The notes under the pieces were generated by a model. The model worked only from the letters and a program-made list of their open reading frames with translations. It was not told where the DNA came from and ran no database searches. Positions 8,135 through 16,024 of a stretch of 64,000 bases of DNA are shown in pieces. The position numbers were made by a program, and so were the translations under genes. The stretch is from Bacteroides bouchesdurhonensis (GTDB lineage: Bacteria; Bacteroidota; Bacteroidia; Bacteroidales; Bacteroidaceae). The first letter of the stretch is position 1; each line of letters starts with the position of its first letter. The stretch covers positions 2,706,577-2,770,576 of the forward strand of contig NZ_LT707006.1 in assembly GCF_900155865.1 (NCBI RefSeq), given 5' to 3'.

Positions 8135-9113
8135 AACTACGGCGGCCAGTATAAGCTCCATAGCAGATGCTTATGGGGTAAACGGTAAACAGCTAGCTTC
8201 ACAGTACAAGGAGTTTATCAGCGCATACAGAGAGTGGGACCAGTTGGACCATGCCACAGACTATGTCCTGTTCAAGCAGAACCTGGGTCCCAGCCTTTGT
8301 ATTGACGAGACTTCCTTGAGCTGCGGAGAATTATATACTGTTGTCACTAACCGTGCGGGGCGTGGTGGCAGAGGCACCCTTGTGGCCATGATACGTGGCA
8401 CGAAGTCTGAAGACGTCATCAAGGTACTTGAAATGATTCATGTCTCCAAGCGCAAGACGGTCAAGGAGGTCACTTTGGACCTTTCGCCGACCATGATGCG
8501 GATTGTCCGAACGGCTTTTCCCAACGCCACTATGACCAATGACCGGTTTCATGTACAGAAGCTCTTTTATGAGGCAATTGATGAACTCAGGATTACTTAT
8601 CGCTGGATGGCACGGGATCTGGAGAACGATGAAATTCAGCGGTGCAGGGAGCAGGGTATAGACTATGTTCCGTTTCGATATGCCAATGGCGATACCCGTA
8701 AGCAGCTGCTGGCAAGGGCTAAGCATGTACTTGTCAAGCATTTTAGCAAATGGACTGAATCCCAAAGAATACGTGCGGAAATCATATTCAAACATTATCC
8801 GGAACTGAAATCAGTTTACGACTTGGCTATAGAGTTGACCAATATATACAATAAGCACTATGACAAGGATGTGGCACGTGGAAAGCTTGCCTTGTGGTAC
8901 AATAAGATAGAAAAGCTTGGATACGGATGTTTCAGAACCGTAACGAATACCATGCAGAACTATTATGAAACAATACTAAACTATTTCGTTAACAGGGAAA
9001 CGAATGCATTTGCAGAATCATTCAATGCAAAAATCAAAGCCTTCAGAGCACAGTTTAGGGGAGTCGGAGATATACCTTTCTTTATTTTTAGATTATGCAA
9101 ACTAACTGTATAG
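8121..9113 (+). CDS. ISL3-family transposase, catalytic frame (ORF B)
   Basis: About 330 residues in the +1 frame relative to ORF A, open from 8121, just after a TAA in that frame at 8118-8120. The first ATG is only at 8244, and conserved sequence (ADAYGVNGKQLASQY, YREWDQLDHA) lies upstream of it, so expression as a fusion with ORF A is expected. DDE residues: Asp in CIDETSLSCGELYTV, Asp in MTNDRFHVQKL and Glu in NAFAESFNAKIKAFRAQFRG. The frame ends just inside the right inverted repeat. There is no sign of internal decay. Confidence 0.88.
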   Translation, partial: KKKIETTAASISSIADAYGVNGKQLASQYKEFISAYREWDQLDHATDYVLFKQNLGPSLCIDETSLSCGELYTVVTNRAGRGGRGTLVAMIRGTKSEDVIKVLEMIHVSKRKTVKEVTLDLSPTMMRIVRTAFPNATMTNDRFHVQKLFYEAIDELRITYRWMARDLENDEIQRCREQGIDYVPFRYANGDTRKQLLARAKHVLVKHFSKWTESQRIRAEIIFKHYPELKSVYDLAIELTNIYNKHYDKDVARGKLALWYNKIEKLGYGCFRTVTNTMQNYYETILNYFVNRETNAFAESFNAKIKAFRAQFRGVGDIPFFIFRLCKLTV

Positions 9114-9155
9114 ATTTAACATACCCACAGGATTTTCGGACTGACCCATTTTTGA

Positions 9156-9380
9156 GAGATCCTATTAGGGCTTTATGATATAAGGAAAAGTGATATTAAC
9201 CCTCTTGCAATTGCTGGAAAAATAATTTACTGCATTATTTCATTCTTATTATATAGATTCGATTTCTCAGTTTTCTTTCTTCTCTATTATTTCTTATTTT
9301 TTTGTGTTATGCAATATGTGTTAAAAGCCGGAAGCGAATTAATTTTGTTTTTTGTCATGAATTGTATCATATAAAAAGTA
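9156..9380. other. Intergenic region upstream of the invertase
   Basis: About 225 AT-rich bases between the IS target duplication and the invertase gene. I see no gene, no clear TTTG/TAnnTTTG pair and no strong hairpin here. The insertion at 7685 may have separated the invertase from sequence that was once upstream of it. Confidence 0.5.
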
Positions 9381-10331
9381 ATGCAAATGAAAAATAGAAA
9401 TGGATTTAGTCAATGTGCTGAGCAGTACATTGCACGTTTACGGAAAGAAGGCCGTTATTCAACAGCACATGTATACAAGAATGCGCTTTATTCTTTCACT
9501 AGTTTTTGCGGTACTATACATGTATCGTTTAATCAGATAACTCGGGAGTGTCTGCGACATTACGGACAACATCTTTATGGATGTGGATTGAAACCTAATA
9601 CAATTTCTACGTATATGCGGATGCTTCGTAGTATTTATAATCGAGGAGTAGAAGCGGGAAATGCTCCTTATATTCCTCGTTTATTTCGTGATGTGTATAC
9701 TGGAGTGGATGTACGTCAGAAAAAAGCTCTGCCTGTTGGAGAGCTCCATAAGTTACTTTATGAAGATCCCGGTTCAGAGCAACTACGGCGTACACAGGCT
9801 ATGGCTGCTCTGATGTTTCAGTTTTGTGGGATGCCATTTGTAGATTTTGCCTATATGGAAAAGTCTGCTTTACAACAGAATGTGCTACACTATAATCGTG
9901 TGAAAACTCGGACACCGATGAGTATAGAAGTTTTGGATACAGCAAAAGAGCTTATAAACCAACTCCGTAACAAACATATTCCATTGCCTGGTTACCCTGA
10001 TTATCTGTTTAATGTATTGAGTGGGAATAAAAAGAGAAAAGAAGAAAGTGCATATCGTGAATACCAATCGGCTCTTCGGCTATTCAATAATCGTCTAAAA
10101 GGACTTGCCAGAGCTTTGCACTTAAGCTCTTTAGTTACTTCTTATACGCTTCGCCATTCGTGGGCGACTACTGCAAAGTATCGGGGAGTGCCTATTGAGA
10201 TGATCAGCGAATCATTAGGGCATACGTCAATCAAAACAACGCAAATCTATTTGAAAGGCTTTGGATTGAAAGAACGTACAGAAGTAAATAGGTTGAATTT
10301 ATGTTACGTTAAGAGATGTATGACAAACTAA
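9381..10331 (+). CDS. Tyrosine site-specific DNA invertase (Tsr-type) with Cys at the Arg I position
   Basis: A 316-residue tyrosine recombinase: SAM-like core-binding domain (about 10-105) and catalytic domain (about 120-300). Catalytic-site residues seen: Lys in YNRVKTRTP (about 175), LRHSW (Arg258, His259), LGHTSIKTTQIY (His281, Tyr290). The first catalytic Arg, usually in a context like RGMxFVDxAYL, is replaced by Cys149 in FCGMPFVDFAYM (codon TGT at 9825-9827; an Arg CGT is one transition away). It lies directly beside a 22-bp inverted-repeat pair enclosing a promoter, the arrangement of the Bacteroides invertases that switch surface polysaccharide operons. It probably inverts 10376-10662. 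If Cys149 disables it, the switch would be locked or served by another recombinase. An ATG at 9387 is an alternative start. Confidence 0.9.
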   Translation: MQMKNRNGFSQCAEQYIARLRKEGRYSTAHVYKNALYSFTSFCGTIHVSFNQITRECLRHYGQHLYGCGLKPNTISTYMRMLRSIYNRGVEAGNAPYIPRLFRDVYTGVDVRQKKALPVGELHKLLYEDPGSEQLRRTQAMAALMFQFCGMPFVDFAYMEKSALQQNVLHYNRVKTRTPMSIEVLDTAKELINQLRNKHIPLPGYPDYLFNVLSGNKKRKEESAYREYQSALRLFNNRLKGLARALHLSSLVTSYTLRHSWATTAKYRGVPIEMISESLGHTSIKTTQIYLKGFGLKERTEVNRLNLCYVKRCMTN

Positions 10332-10375
10332 TCTGTGTGAGTTAAAAACTTGAAAATCAATATTAAAGTATGTTT

Positions 10376-10662
10376 GTTACTTCTTAGGTAACGGAATTAA
10401 ATCTGCCGCAAAGATATACAAAAATATAAATAACAAGCAATTTTTTATCTGTTTTTTTCTTTATCTCAATGATTTAGGATAAAAAAATGTCAGAGCATGA
10501 AATTATCTGATCTTCATACTCTATAATTTATTTGCTTTATTTTTTAATCAGTATTCCTTTCACTAAAGATAAATACCCTTCTAACATTGTATTTGTCGAT
10601 GTTTTTCTTTTTTTCATTTGATATGGTTTTGTTTTTGTGTATTCCGTTACCTAAGAAGTAAC
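10376..10662. promoter_or_regulatory. Invertible promoter (phase-variation switch), currently OFF for wza-wzc
   Basis: A 22-base sequence starting GTTACTTCTTAGG at 10376-10397 recurs as an exact reverse complement at 10641-10662, enclosing 243 AT-rich bases. Each repeat contains a smaller palindrome (GTTAC...GTAAC). Inside, on the minus strand next to the left repeat, is a promoter: -7 TATCTTTG (complement at 10409-10416), with a weak -33 (ATTG) 21 bases upstream. It reads leftwards, away from the export genes. Inversion would place its start near 10636 facing right, about 165 bases before the wza-like gene. No good right-facing promoter was found between 10398 and 10800. The state called here is that of this assembly only; a population may be mixed. 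Confidence 0.85.
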
Positions 10663-10800
10663 GGGCAAGTATGGGGTAAAAAATATGATTTCGAGGGAAT
10701 AGAAATCAATGAATGGTGGGGCATAGATAGAAATAGGGGAGTAGGTTGCATTTTTGTAACCTTAACGGGCTGTGTTTAATTGTTTAATAATGATGAGTTA

Positions 10801-11586
10801 ATGAAAGTATGGGTATGTGTGTGCTCTGTCACATTGTTGTTGATGTCTTGCCAATCGTATAAGAATGTGCCTTATCTGATAGATGCAGAAGAGGTATGTC
10901 AAAGGACACAACAGGAGAAACTTTATGATGCTAAAATTATGCCTAAAGACTTGCTGACGATTGTAGTGTCGTGTACAAGTCCGGAATTGGCTGCTCCTTT
11001 TAATCTGACTGTAGCTACTGGGAATAATGTCGCTTTGAATTATACAACAACACAGCCCGTTTTACAACAATATCTGGTTGATAATGATGGAAAAATTAAT
11101 TTCCCTGTGCTTGGAGAATTATCCGTAGGAGGGTTGACTAAGAAGCAGACAGAGCAATTGGTAGTGGAAAAATTAAAACCTTATTTAACGGAAACTCCTA
11201 TTGTTACTGTACGTATGGTGAACTATAAAATCTCGGTAATTGGTGAAGTGGCACATCCCGGTACATTTATTATTTCGAATGAAAAAGTGAATCTTTTGGA
11301 AGCATTGGCTATGGCAGGAGATATGACAGTGTACGGGCTTCGTAATGATATCAAGTTGATTCGTGAAGATACTACCGGTAAGCAAGAGATAGTATCTTTG
11401 GATTTGAATAAAGCAGAAACGATTTTTTCTCCTTATTATTATCTGCAGCAAAATGATATTGTCTATGTGACTCCGAATAAAGCTAAGGCACGGAATGCTG
11501 ATATTGGAAGTAGTACAAGTTTATGGTTTTCGGCAACTTCCATTTTAATCTCTCTTGCCAGCTTGTTATTTAATATTTTAAAATAG
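10801..11586 (+). CDS. Wza-like polysaccharide export lipoprotein
   Basis: A 261-residue outer-membrane export protein of the polysaccharide biosynthesis/export (Poly_export plus SLBB) family. A signal peptide ends in lipobox LLLMSC (Cys17 from the ATG at 10801). The Poly_export domain covers about 45-130 (IMPKDLLTIVV, DNDGKINFPVLGEL) and the SLBB domain about 140-215 (VTVRMVNYKISVIGEVAHPGTF). A hydrophobic segment near the C-terminus (ATSILISLASLLFNIL) would anchor it. A TTG at 10780 is in frame, but the ATG at 10801 gives a proper signal peptide. The Wzc-like gene follows after 8 bases. Expression most likely depends on the invertible promoter upstream. Confidence 0.9.
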   Translation: MKVWVCVCSVTLLLMSCQSYKNVPYLIDAEEVCQRTQQEKLYDAKIMPKDLLTIVVSCTSPELAAPFNLTVATGNNVALNYTTTQPVLQQYLVDNDGKINFPVLGELSVGGLTKKQTEQLVVEKLKPYLTETPIVTVRMVNYKISVIGEVAHPGTFIISNEKVNLLEALAMAGDMTVYGLRNDIKLIREDTTGKQEIVSLDLNKAETIFSPYYYLQQNDIVYVTPNKAKARNADIGSSTSLWFSATSILISLASLLFNILK

Positions 11587-11594
11587 CTTATATA

Positions 11595-14006
11595 ATGAAA
11601 GAGAATTCATATGGGGAGGTAAACGTGGTGAATGAAGAAGAGATTGATCTTCGGGAATTAATCTTTAGTTATTTGGCTTATTGGCCGTGGATTATTACAT
11701 CTGTATTTCTTTGTTTCGTAGGTGCCTGGTTGTATTTATATTTCACTCCTCCTGTTTATCGTGTCTCTGGTTCTATTATTATTAAAGATGAAAAAAAAGA
11801 AGGGAACGTGGGAACTGCTATCGGATTGGAGAATTTAGGATTGGGTGGTATGATTACGGCTTCGCAAAATATGGACAATGAGTTGGAAGTATTGCGTTCC
11901 AAGTCATTACTTAAAAGAGTGGTGAACGATCTGGAACTGTATATAACTTATAAGAATGAGGATGAATTTCCAGCGAAGGATCTGTATAAATCTTCCCCTG
12001 TCATAGTTAGTTTGACTCCACAAGAGGCTGATAAATTGTCGGAAAGTGTACTTATTGATATGAAGTACTCATCAGTGGATGGTTTAGAGATCAAAGTGAA
12101 TGTTGGAGATAGTCTATATAGCCGTCACTTTAATCAGTTGCCGGCAGTATTACCTACAGATATCGGAACTTTTGGCTTTATATTAAATGATTCCTTTCAG
12201 TCAGGAGAGGGAAAAGAAGTCTTTCATGTCAGCGCAGCGATTTCTCAACCGATGAAAGTGGCTAAAGGATATCTCAATGCTTTGACTATAAAACCAACAT
12301 CCAAAACAACTTCTGTTGCTATCATTTCTTTGGAAAATACTAATTCCCGGCGTGGACGTGATTTTATCAATAAATTATTGGAGATGTATAATCGGAATGC
12401 TAATAATGACAAAAATGAATTAGCAGAGAAAACGCGTGATTTTATCAATACCCGAATTGAGATAATTAATAAAGAACTGGGAAATACTGAAGAAAAACTG
12501 GAAACGTTCAAGAGAAATGCCGGATTGACAAATATAAGTAATGATGCAGAATTGGCATTGGAAGGAAATGCGGAGTATGAAAAGAAACGAGTGGCAAACG
12601 GAACACAAATTAATTTGATACACGACTTAGTTGCCTATATCAATGACTCTTCGAATGAGTTTGAAGTACTTCCGGGGAATATTGGTTTATCGGATGGTGG
12701 TCTCTCCACACAAATCGACCGTTATAATGAGTTGATTCTTGAACGTAAACGGCTTTTGAATACTTCTACAGAAAATAATCCTACCATTATTAATCTGACT
12801 GCAAGTATTCAGGCTATGAAAACGAATGTACGGGCGACTATGAATGGAGTTCTGCAAGGGTTGCTTATAACAAAAGCTGATTTGGATCGTGAAGCTAAAC
12901 GTTTTTCGCGTCGTATTAGTGACGCTCCCGGACAGGAACGCCAATATGTGAGTATTACCCGTCAGCAAGAGATTAAAGCGGGACTTTATTTAATGCTTTT
13001 GCAAAAACGGGAAGAAAATGCTATAACATTGGCTGCTACTGCCAATAATGCTAAAATAATTGATGAACCGATTGCGGATGATGTCCCTGTTTTTCCTAGA
13101 CGGCTAATTATTTACATTATTGCATTGATATTAGGAATGGGAATACCGGCGGCAGCTATTTTCTTGATAGGATTGCTTAAATTCAAGATTGAAGATTGTA
13201 TCGATGTAGAGAAGCTGACTAAAGTCCCTATTGTTGGTAGTATTCCTCTAGCAGATGGGAAACAGGAAAAGCAAGGTTCGATAGTTGTATTTGAGAACCA
13301 AAATAACTTGATGAGTGAGGCTTTTCGTAATATCCGAACTAATCTTCAGTTTATGTTTCATGATGGTGGAAAAGTGATAATGATAACTTCGACCATTAGT
13401 GGTGAAGGAAAATCGTTTGTTGCTTCCAATCTCGCTATCAGTCTTTCATTAATGGGTAAGAGAGTGGTAATTGTTGGACTTGATCTTCGTAAGCCGGGAT
13501 TGAATAAAGTATTTAGCATTTCAACTCAAAAAAGTGGGATCACTCAATATCTGGTAAATCCGGCTACCACAGAACTAATGGATTTGGTACAACCTTCAGG
13601 AATAAATTCTAATTTGTATGTTCTGCCGGGCGGAATTGTTCCTCCTAATCCTACGGAATTATTGGCTCGTGATACTTTGGATAAAGCTATTCAGACGTTG
13701 AAAGAGCGTTTTGATTATGTAGTTCTTGATACCGCTCCGATAGGTATGGTAACTGATACATTGCTAATTGGTCGTGTTGCTGATTTATCCGTATATGTAT
13801 GTCGTTCCGGATATACACGTAAAGGGGAGTATATGTTAATTAATGAATTGGCAGAAGGTGGCAAGTTGCCGGATTTATGCACTATTATTAATGGAGAAGA
13901 TTTGGCAAAAAGGAAATATGGATATTACGGTTACGGTAAGTATGGTGGTAAATATGGTTATGGAAAGGGGTATGGTTACGGCTATGGGCAGAATGTAAGT
14001 AAATAG
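11595..14006 (+). CDS. Wzc-like chain-length determinant / BY-type tyrosine autokinase
   Basis: An 803-residue inner-membrane protein. The Wzz domain comes first with TM1 at about 32-52 (WIITSVFLCFVGAWLYLYF), then a long periplasmic coiled-coil region (about 250-480), GNVR-like segment and TM2 at about 505-530. The cytoplasmic BY-kinase domain (about 570-770) has Walker A STISGEGKS (about 600), Walker A' VVIVGLDLRKPG and Walker B YVVLDTAP. The C-terminus is a striking Tyr/Gly run (about 776-800) that would be autophosphorylated. It controls polymer length and export together with the Wza-like lipoprotein. No glycosyltransferase, Wzx or Wzy gene follows; the next gene is convergent. The pair is therefore an orphan or truncated exopolysaccharide module. 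Confidence 0.93.
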   Translation: MKENSYGEVNVVNEEEIDLRELIFSYLAYWPWIITSVFLCFVGAWLYLYFTPPVYRVSGSIIIKDEKKEGNVGTAIGLENLGLGGMITASQNMDNELEVLRSKSLLKRVVNDLELYITYKNEDEFPAKDLYKSSPVIVSLTPQEADKLSESVLIDMKYSSVDGLEIKVNVGDSLYSRHFNQLPAVLPTDIGTFGFILNDSFQSGEGKEVFHVSAAISQPMKVAKGYLNALTIKPTSKTTSVAIISLENTNSRRGRDFINKLLEMYNRNANNDKNELAEKTRDFINTRIEIINKELGNTEEKLETFKRNAGLTNISNDAELALEGNAEYEKKRVANGTQINLIHDLVAYINDSSNEFEVLPGNIGLSDGGLSTQIDRYNELILERKRLLNTSTENNPTIINLTASIQAMKTNVRATMNGVLQGLLITKADLDREAKRFSRRISDAPGQERQYVSITRQQEIKAGLYLMLLQKREENAITLAATANNAKIIDEPIADDVPVFPRRLIIYIIALILGMGIPAAAIFLIGLLKFKIEDCIDVEKLTKVPIVGSIPLADGKQEKQGSIVVFENQNNLMSEAFRNIRTNLQFMFHDGGKVIMITSTISGEGKSFVASNLAISLSLMGKRVVIVGLDLRKPGLNKVFSISTQKSGITQYLVNPATTELMDLVQPSGINSNLYVLPGGIVPPNPTELLARDTLDKAIQTLKERFDYVVLDTAPIGMVTDTLLIGRVADLSVYVCRSGYTRKGEYMLINELAEGGKLPDLCTIINGEDLAKRKYGYYGYGKYGGKYGYGKGYGYGYGQNVSK

Positions 14007-14052
14007 AGTTAAAAGTTCGATATTCCGATTTATGTGTAACTTTTCTCAAAAG

Positions 14053-14125
14053 AAAAGCCCCGAGATGAAATAAACCCAGAAAAATCGACATTACTTTCGG
14101 GATTAGTTCATACAAGGGCTTTTTT
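14053..14125. terminator. Possible bidirectional terminator between wzc and the ligase gene
   Basis: AAAAGCCC at 14053-14060 pairs with GGGCTTTT at 14116-14123, followed by further T. The 55-base loop is large, although CCCGA and TCGGG within it could extend the fold. It sits between two convergent genes, where a shared terminator is expected. Confidence 0.45.
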
Positions 14126-14144
14126 AATCATTAGGAATGTTTTT

Positions 14145-15809
14145 TTATCCCTTAGCCTCCTGATACATGAATCGTTTGATTGATTTCTTTGCTGTTTTTT
14201 CAAACTCTTCAAAGTGTATTTTAATTTTGCTGATTTGACAGTAACCAGGAAGTTGCTGGTTCAACTCTATACGATTGGCTTCCATCATTTTTTCAACGTC
14301 CGTTTGCTGTAATCCATGTGCAAAAGCATCGTCGAAATCCGGGTAAATTAGTGCCACCAACTTATCATGTTGCAAGACGATCAGTGATTCCGATATATAC
14401 GGCATATTGTTTAGCTTACTTTCTATTTCCTCCGGATAGATATTTTGCCCACTGGAAGTCAGTAGCATGTTTTTGCTACGTCCGCGAACTGTTACATGTC
14501 CGTTTTCGTCAATTGTTGCAAGATCGCCAGTATGAAGCCATCCATGAGTATCTATTATTTGAGAGGTAGCTTCCGGATTCTTATAATAACCTAACATAAG
14601 GTTCATACCTTTACAAACAATTTCTCCTGCATGAGTTTTGGGGTCCGATGAATCTATACGTACTTCCATCCGGCTGGCTGCTTTTCCGCAAGAAGCCAGT
14701 TTTAGGGTATCCCAACGACTAGAACAAATGATCGGACCACATTCGGTCATACCGTATGCAATGGTATAGGGGAATCCTATTTTCTTGAGAAAGGCTTCTA
14801 CTTCTGCATTAAAAGGAGCACCGCCGATAATGATTTCATCAAAGTTACCTCCAAAGATTTCCATGGCGGCTTGACATGCTGCCGCTTTTATTTTATCATT
14901 TATAATAGGAACTCTCAGCAGAAGCTTGCCTATTTTACTATCTACTTTCGGAAGAATCTCTTTTTTGATAATCTTCTCGACGATTAATGGTACGCAGGAA
15001 ATAACCTTTGGTTTTATCTCTGCGAAAGATTGTGCAATAATCTTTGGAGATGGCATACGTGTTAGGAAGTAGATATGGGCACCTGATGAGAATCCATACA
15101 AGAAGTCATATACCATACCGAATACATGTCCCATAGGTAGCGTCGATACAATGTGATCACCGGGTTTTACAGGAAGCATTTCATGGCAGTAGGTTACGTT
15201 AGACCATAGACTACGGTAGGGTAGCATTACACCTTTAGAATAACCTGTGGTTCCAGAAGTATAGTTGATAACGGCAAGCTCTTCCGGTCGATCTTTCCGG
15301 TAACAAATGTGTTCTTGACGGAAACATTTCGGATAACGTTCTCCGTAAATGGCGTTACGATGTTCGAAAGCATAACTCAGTTTTTCGTTGCGTGATACCA
15401 ATGGAGAAAAATCGGTAAGTGAAGCAATACCTTCTAACAGAGGCATTAGGTCTTCATTTAAATTTTCCCATACTTGGTCGCCAACAAAAAGCAGTTTAGC
15501 TTCGGAGTGATTGACGATATTATGAATATTGTCTGCCTTAAATTCATGTAGAATAGGAACGATTACAGCTCCATATGTAATGGTTGCAAGAAAAGCAACA
15601 CCCCAATGGGCACTGTTACGTCCACAGACTGCTATCTTATCACCCGGCTGAATACCGGCACTCTCGAGTACGATATGAAATTTGGCTATCTTACGTGCTA
15701 CATCTTTATATTGTAGAGTGATTCCTTTGTAGTCTGTCAGGGCGTTTCTATCCCAATTCTTGATTATACCTTGTTCAATATAATCAATGAACGGTTGTTT
15801 TTGTTCCAT
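14145..15809 (-). CDS. AMP-forming acyl-CoA synthetase/ligase
   Basis: A 554-residue adenylate-forming (ANL) enzyme that activates a carboxylic acid, probably a fatty acid, with ATP and joins it to CoA. Motifs: YTSGTTGYSKGVM P-loop (about 185), AYGMTECGP, the GWLHTGD hinge region and the C-terminal GRSKNMLLTSSGQNIYPEEIE. The closing segment AKKSIKRFMY carries the candidate catalytic Lys. The start ATG at 15809 (MEQKQ) was preferred over an in-frame TTG at 15845 because that TTG is inside a -7 box (TATTTTTG on the minus strand). It is convergent with wzc and stands alone. Substrate cannot be read from sequence. Confidence 0.9.
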   Translation of the reverse strand: MEQKQPFIDYIEQGIIKNWDRNALTDYKGITLQYKDVARKIAKFHIVLESAGIQPGDKIAVCGRNSAHWGVAFLATITYGAVIVPILHEFKADNIHNIVNHSEAKLLFVGDQVWENLNEDLMPLLEGIASLTDFSPLVSRNEKLSYAFEHRNAIYGERYPKCFRQEHICYRKDRPEELAVINYTSGTTGYSKGVMLPYRSLWSNVTYCHEMLPVKPGDHIVSTLPMGHVFGMVYDFLYGFSSGAHIYFLTRMPSPKIIAQSFAEIKPKVISCVPLIVEKIIKKEILPKVDSKIGKLLLRVPIINDKIKAAACQAAMEIFGGNFDEIIIGGAPFNAEVEAFLKKIGFPYTIAYGMTECGPIICSSRWDTLKLASCGKAASRMEVRIDSSDPKTHAGEIVCKGMNLMLGYYKNPEATSQIIDTHGWLHTGDLATIDENGHVTVRGRSKNMLLTSSGQNIYPEEIESKLNNMPYISESLIVLQHDKLVALIYPDFDDAFAHGLQQTDVEKMMEANRIELNQQLPGYCQISKIKIHFEEFEKTAKKSIKRFMYQEAKG

Positions 15810-15948
15810 GTCGAATTTTTGCACATTTGGTTTTAAACTGCGCAAAAATAATATTTCATTAACATAAACTGAATTTTAATTCTAAGTTTTACGGTTAATT
15901 AACGAGGGAGATTGGTGGTATCTTTAATTGCGGACAGGTGAAAGAAAA

Positions 15949-15984
15949 TTAGCTATTAGCATAATAAAATATGCTAATAGCTAA
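15949..15984 (-). terminator. Intrinsic terminator downstream of the antiporter gene
   Basis: TTAGCTATTAGCATA (15949-15963) and its exact reverse complement (15970-15984) form a 15-bp stem with a 6-base loop. Read on the minus strand it is followed by TTTTCTTTC, so it terminates the antiporter transcript. The same 15-mer occurs again at 58221. Confidence 0.8.
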
Positions 15985-16024
15985 ACTGTTTTTGTTAATA
16001 CCTTAAGGAATACTCTTCCATACG

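Larger units (their letters stand above)
7685..9147 (+). mobile_element. Complete ISL3-family insertion sequence, copy A (1463 bp)
   Basis: Terminal inverted repeats start GGGTCAGTCC and continue for about 31 bases with one mismatch between ends. The 8-bp direct repeat ATTTTTGA flanks both sides (7677-7684 and 9148-9155), which matches the ISL3 family's 8-bp target duplication. Inside lie a promoter -7 (TATCTTTG, 7737-7744) and two overlapping transposase frames. The perfect duplication implies a fairly recent insertion, downstream of the tRNA terminator and upstream of the invertase. It is a different element from the ISL3-family copy at 52409: the ends share no long identity, although the proteins are related. 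Confidence 0.93.

Noticed and set aside
10780..10800. TTG start for the Wza-like protein
   Set aside because: The seven extra residues precede a complete lipoprotein signal starting at ATG 10801, so the later start is favoured.
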